64,000 bases of DNA from Nectonema munidae (Eukaryota; Nematomorpha; Nectonematoida; Nectonematidae): positions 62,001-126,000 of the forward strand of contig JAUIRK010000889.1 in assembly GCA_030549495.1 (NCBI GenBank), given 5' to 3'. Positions 60,736 through 64,000 of this stretch are shown here, piece by piece. The translations under genes and the position numbers were made by a program. The stretch's first letter is position 1. Every line of letters starts with the position of its first letter. Below the pieces are notes generated by a model. It had not been told where the DNA came from and searched no databases. It saw nothing but the letters and a program-made list of their open reading frames with translations.

Positions 60736-61143
60736 ATTTTTTATAAATAAATAAAAAAAAGTTGAGGCAGCCGGGCCCTAACACCGGAATATTTCTTCTG
60801 CGGAGCCCGTGCCAGACATTTTTTTCCTCAAGTAAAAGTAGCGTCTATTATCATCATGTTGCATGTGGTGTTTGTAAACGTAATGCTATTCCTTCTAACT
60901 TTTTGAGCTGAAACGCACATTTAATGAATCTAATGATTACTCTCAAGTTTCTACAAAAAACAAATTTACAAGGTGTAGTCAAAGAAGAAGAAGAATAATC
61001 TCTTTCAAATGTAAGAGCGTCTGCGCTCTATATTTTACCTGCTTACTACTCCTATTTATAAGATATTTTTATTTCATTTTTTAATATAAAGCTGGCAACA
61101 ATTCAAGTAATGCTTCTTGTTTCTCTCAATTTTCAAATTTAAA

Positions 61144-62073
61144 ATGGCGAAGCCCACAAAGATCTACACCTCCTTTTCACCATCATCACCTTCTTCAGAG
61201 GAAGAGCTTTGTCCACGTGCTCTTCCTATCACTACACAAGAAAGCGTTTTTAAGAAGGGAAACGAGCCCTTTTCGTCGAAACTACCCAGTGAAGATACTG
61301 TTTCAGCTAATCACGGAAACAACTTTGTTCTCTCACCCTATGCCTATCTTAATCATGTTAAAAATGAAGCTAAATCCTTTAAGTCCGTATTACGTTGTTC
61401 GAATTACCATCCTGATCCCCAATTCACTCCAACTACTACTCTTAAAATGAATCCAAATTCCTACGTTTCATTCTACAAGTTAAGCACGACACAGGAGAAA
61501 TGCATTTTGGAAAATTTTGCCAAATGCTGCGAAAAGCTGGCATCTCACAGAGAAGAATTTGTGAGTAATATAGCAACACTTCCTTCAGCCAATAAGATTC
61601 CTTGTATCAGTGATAAAAGTGATTGGATGCACTTTTTAGGATTCTCAAAGAAATTTTCAGAAGTAGGCAATGGAGAGCACGATCACAAAATGAATGTCCA
61701 TCCAGCAAACCCCCTACTCACGTATATTCTTCAAATAAGGAATAACACAGAAGCTTGTCAAATCATTTCTTACTTCAGGACTGAGATTTCTGATGAAGAC
61801 AAAGCATTCACCCAATTCATGGGATCTTGGCTATTTTCCCTCCTCTCCGCCATAACTCTTCCTCCCATGCCTACTTCGCTTGATGAAATACGAAGTTTGG
61901 GGAAGTCCTTGCTTAAAGCCGCTGAACAAGTCTTCCACGGCGACAGTGATATCAGTGAGATTATGAATGTCAAAAAGGATCATTTAGATACCATAAGTGC
62001 CATTAATACTCTTCTCTGTATCATTTCCAAAGCATTTGGCCAAAAGGACCTCATTTTGAGTTATGGAACATGA
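61144..62073 (+). CDS. GEMIN2: Gemin2 (SIP1) orthologue, single exon
   Basis: Known role: SMN-complex subunit that holds the Sm protein ring while it is loaded on snRNAs in the cytoplasm. 309 residues (human 280). I chose the ATG at 61144 (AAAATGG); the frame extends nine codons upstream without an ATG. Residues 1-60 are Ser/Pro-rich. LSPYAYLNHVKNEAK (about 63-77) matches the PRTPQEYLRRVQIEA segment. Then come QEKCILENFAKCCEKLASHR, GSWLFSLLSAITLPPMP and SAINTLLCIISKAFGQKDL near the end, matching human WLYALLACLEKPLLP and NLLICLVSRYFDQRDL. Divergent overall but the order of blocks is right. Same strand as PUS10, 2.8 kb downstream. Confidence 0.9.
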   Translation: MAKPTKIYTSFSPSSPSSEEELCPRALPITTQESVFKKGNEPFSSKLPSEDTVSANHGNNFVLSPYAYLNHVKNEAKSFKSVLRCSNYHPDPQFTPTTTLKMNPNSYVSFYKLSTTQEKCILENFAKCCEKLASHREEFVSNIATLPSANKIPCISDKSDWMHFLGFSKKFSEVGNGEHDHKMNVHPANPLLTYILQIRNNTEACQIISYFRTEISDEDKAFTQFMGSWLFSLLSAITLPPMPTSLDEIRSLGKSLLKAAEQVFHGDSDISEIMNVKKDHLDTISAINTLLCIISKAFGQKDLILSYGT

Positions 62074-62182
62074 AGTGCTTCGATTTTTGAAAGTTGTGAG
62101 AAAAAGATTATCATTCCTTTTCACTTTGGCGTATACGCAATACACATGCTATGAAGTATACTTCACTTCAATTCACTCTAAA

Positions 62183-62188
62183 AATAAA
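62183..62188 (+). terminator. AATAAA poly(A) signal of GEMIN2
   Basis: AATAAA 110 bp after the GEMIN2 stop codon. Confidence 0.5.
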
Positions 62189-62189
62189 T

Positions 62190-64000
62190 CACTATGCATA
62201 CTTTTGATGAAGCTTATTATTTAATAAACATGATTTCGAATTGACATGGTTTCAAATGTTCTCTAGAGTTTATGCATCTGATAAACATTTATTACTAATT
62301 ACATTTATTGTAATTTTTTGAAATTTTTAGGATATGTATTGGCTAGAAAATTCATTTTAAGAAAATTGGGTCAGATCCAGTTTTCTTAGTACGAATTTTT
62401 CCATTTTTTTACGAAAATTCTTTTATATTTTTGTATGCTTAATCTAAATATTGAGTTTCAGGTAATCTTAATTAAGCATTTATAAATTTTATTTGCCTTT
62501 TTGTAACTTTTTTTATAAAGAATATTGTCATTTTTCTACAATTTCAGACTTTAATATTCAATATGAATTTGAAACCGAGTAATCTAAGACTGCAGAAACT
62601 AAAATGTAGGATTGTAATTTTGGTTCAGTATTCATTGATCTTATTTATCCAATCTCATTATAAATGCAAAAATAAAACTTTTTAAAATGTAAAGAGAAGA
62701 CAAAAAAGCGCTGGATTGAAAAGTAATTTAATAATCTTAATAAGAAGCGACATAATACTTTGTATAATTTAAATACTACCAGGAAACTTATCAATGGATC
62801 TCTGGGATATGTGAAGTCTTTCAAATATGATAAAGATGAAAAGGTAACATCTATTTTTATAAGGTTTAAAAAAGTCTAAGAAGAAGAAGAAATAGAAATC
62901 CCAAAATATAGAGACAAACTACGAATGTTTCACAGTGCGTATGTGTATTGCTGACCATTTTCCGATAACTTTTGCTTATGCCGCCGCACTACTATACATA
63001 AATCATAAGGATTATCACTGTCAACAGCTTTAATTGATATCGAATCACGGTTTCTTTATCTTGTGTTTACAGTCTATCAGATCTTCACATTATTAACATA
63101 TCACTCAGAGAAAAAGAGGATTTATCATCATTCCATATTATTGCTGCTCCATAAGAAAGAAAACGGTATTAAACGTCAATGGTACATCACCAATAAACAT
63201 CTCTAAAAGCGGAGAAACTACGCAATAACTTATTTGAAGATAGTATCGAAAATATGCCACATCTTCAACATTATTGGGGGTGAATTTTTTTTGTAATTTT
63301 TAAAATTACTGGTCTGTAGATACCACGAGAGACATCAAATTTCTAATTCCTATCTAATTTCCAAACGTGTATTAAATTTCTTCAAGTGAATCAATCTGCA
63401 TGTAACAATTGTTGCACAGTTTGCAAAGCGAGCTTCGCACTGAATGAAGTCGTGCAAAGCGATGTATTCCTGTATTTGATTTCATATGTAAAATTGTTCA
63501 GTCTTTATACTTGCTTAAATTTTTTGAGCATGATCTTTATCGCAAACTCGTTAAATTTATAATCTTTTTTAGTTGTGTTTTTTTTGTTTTAGAGAAGTTT
63601 GTTTTATTAGCACTTATTTGCGCTAGTGGTAAGCCATAAAATATAGTTTAGTTATTTTGCCGATGATGAAGATGGGGTTGAAAAGGTCATAAAAGATTTT
63701 AATGGTGATGAGCTTTATGATGTTCATGATCATGGTTTTCATCTTTCAAACTTTTATACCTTAAAGTAAAATTGAATATTTTGAGCCTTTTCTTCTCCCA
63801 TGCAGCTTCAATATCTATAACAAAATCTAAATGAAATTTTTGCACTCAAACAGTACCTTCTGCTATAAATCTCCTTCTGAAAAACGTAATAAGCCTTCTC
63901 ATTACCAATGTATAATCTAGGATTCTAGCAAAATTTATCAAAATGCCATTTCCCCAAACTTCATATTGAAACGACTTCTAAATAAAAATGTATCTCAACT
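62190..64000. other. Right-hand intergenic stretch
   Basis: No gene seen. The only recognised feature is the repeat fragment at 63258-63345. Confidence 0.5.
63258..63345. repeat. Fragment of the GGGGCGCACA repeat family
   Basis: CACATCTTCAACATTATTGG, GGGTGAATTTTTTTTG, AAAATTACTGGTCTG and GATACCACGAGAGAC match the inverse of 34960-35055. Confidence 0.6.

Overview
This is a eukaryotic, AT-rich window. It has long repeat-filled introns, GT-AG splice sites, AATAAA poly(A) signals and many decayed cut-and-paste transposons. The gene set and the transposon mix (Tigger/pogo, piggyBac, hAT, mariner, Ty3/gypsy) suggest an arthropod. A caligid copepod such as a salmon louse is my guess; nothing in the window proves it.

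Four host genes can be supported. (1) WDR33, minus strand, 26497 down to 61, in 12 exons whose splice phases all agree. It encodes a 582-residue subunit of the cleavage and polyadenylation factor that reads AAUAAA. Its introns (58 bp to 13.4 kb) are packed with transposon debris. (2) PLD6 (zucchini/mitoPLD), plus strand, 30011 to 41969, in 3 exons. It encodes a 205-residue HKD nuclease/phospholipase of the mitochondrial surface, needed for piRNA biogenesis in other animals. It starts 3.5 kb from WDR33 and points away from it. (3) PUS10, plus strand, 56968-58329, a single-exon pseudouridine synthase. (4) GEMIN2, plus strand, 61144-62073, a single-exon SMN-complex subunit. All four belong to RNA processing, but nothing suggests co-regulation.

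Mobile elements by region. 1.8-3.2 kb: decayed copy of an unnamed mobile-element protein. 4.1-4.9, 14.6-15.8 and 29.7-29.9 kb: one foldback family with minisatellite arms. 5.6-6.7 and 16.3-18.4 kb: Tigger remnants. 28.7-29.1 kb: mariner-like remnant. 30.3-35.1 kb: PLD6 intron 1 with repeated non-autonomous elements. 35.6-36.5 kb: tandem duplication. 36.5-38.2 kb: second, better copy of the unnamed element. 38.3-40.2 kb: broken piggyBac with terminal repeats. 42.57-46.83 kb: a nearly complete Ty3/gypsy-type LTR retrotransposon with a 5-bp target duplication. 51.3-54.8 kb: hAT element of the DUF4371/ZMYM1-like type, with a small TTAA-flanked element nested inside. 55.2-56.5 kb: a hAT and a piggyBac remnant back to back. 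Short TTAA-flanked MITEs of about 105-131 bp are scattered through the window.

The most interesting structures are the LTR element's perfect 12-base complementarity between its LTR and the site just behind it (a Tf1-like self-priming layout), the five ATGCAAAT octamers in each LTR, the foldback family, the unnamed mobile gene, and the short C-terminus of WDR33.
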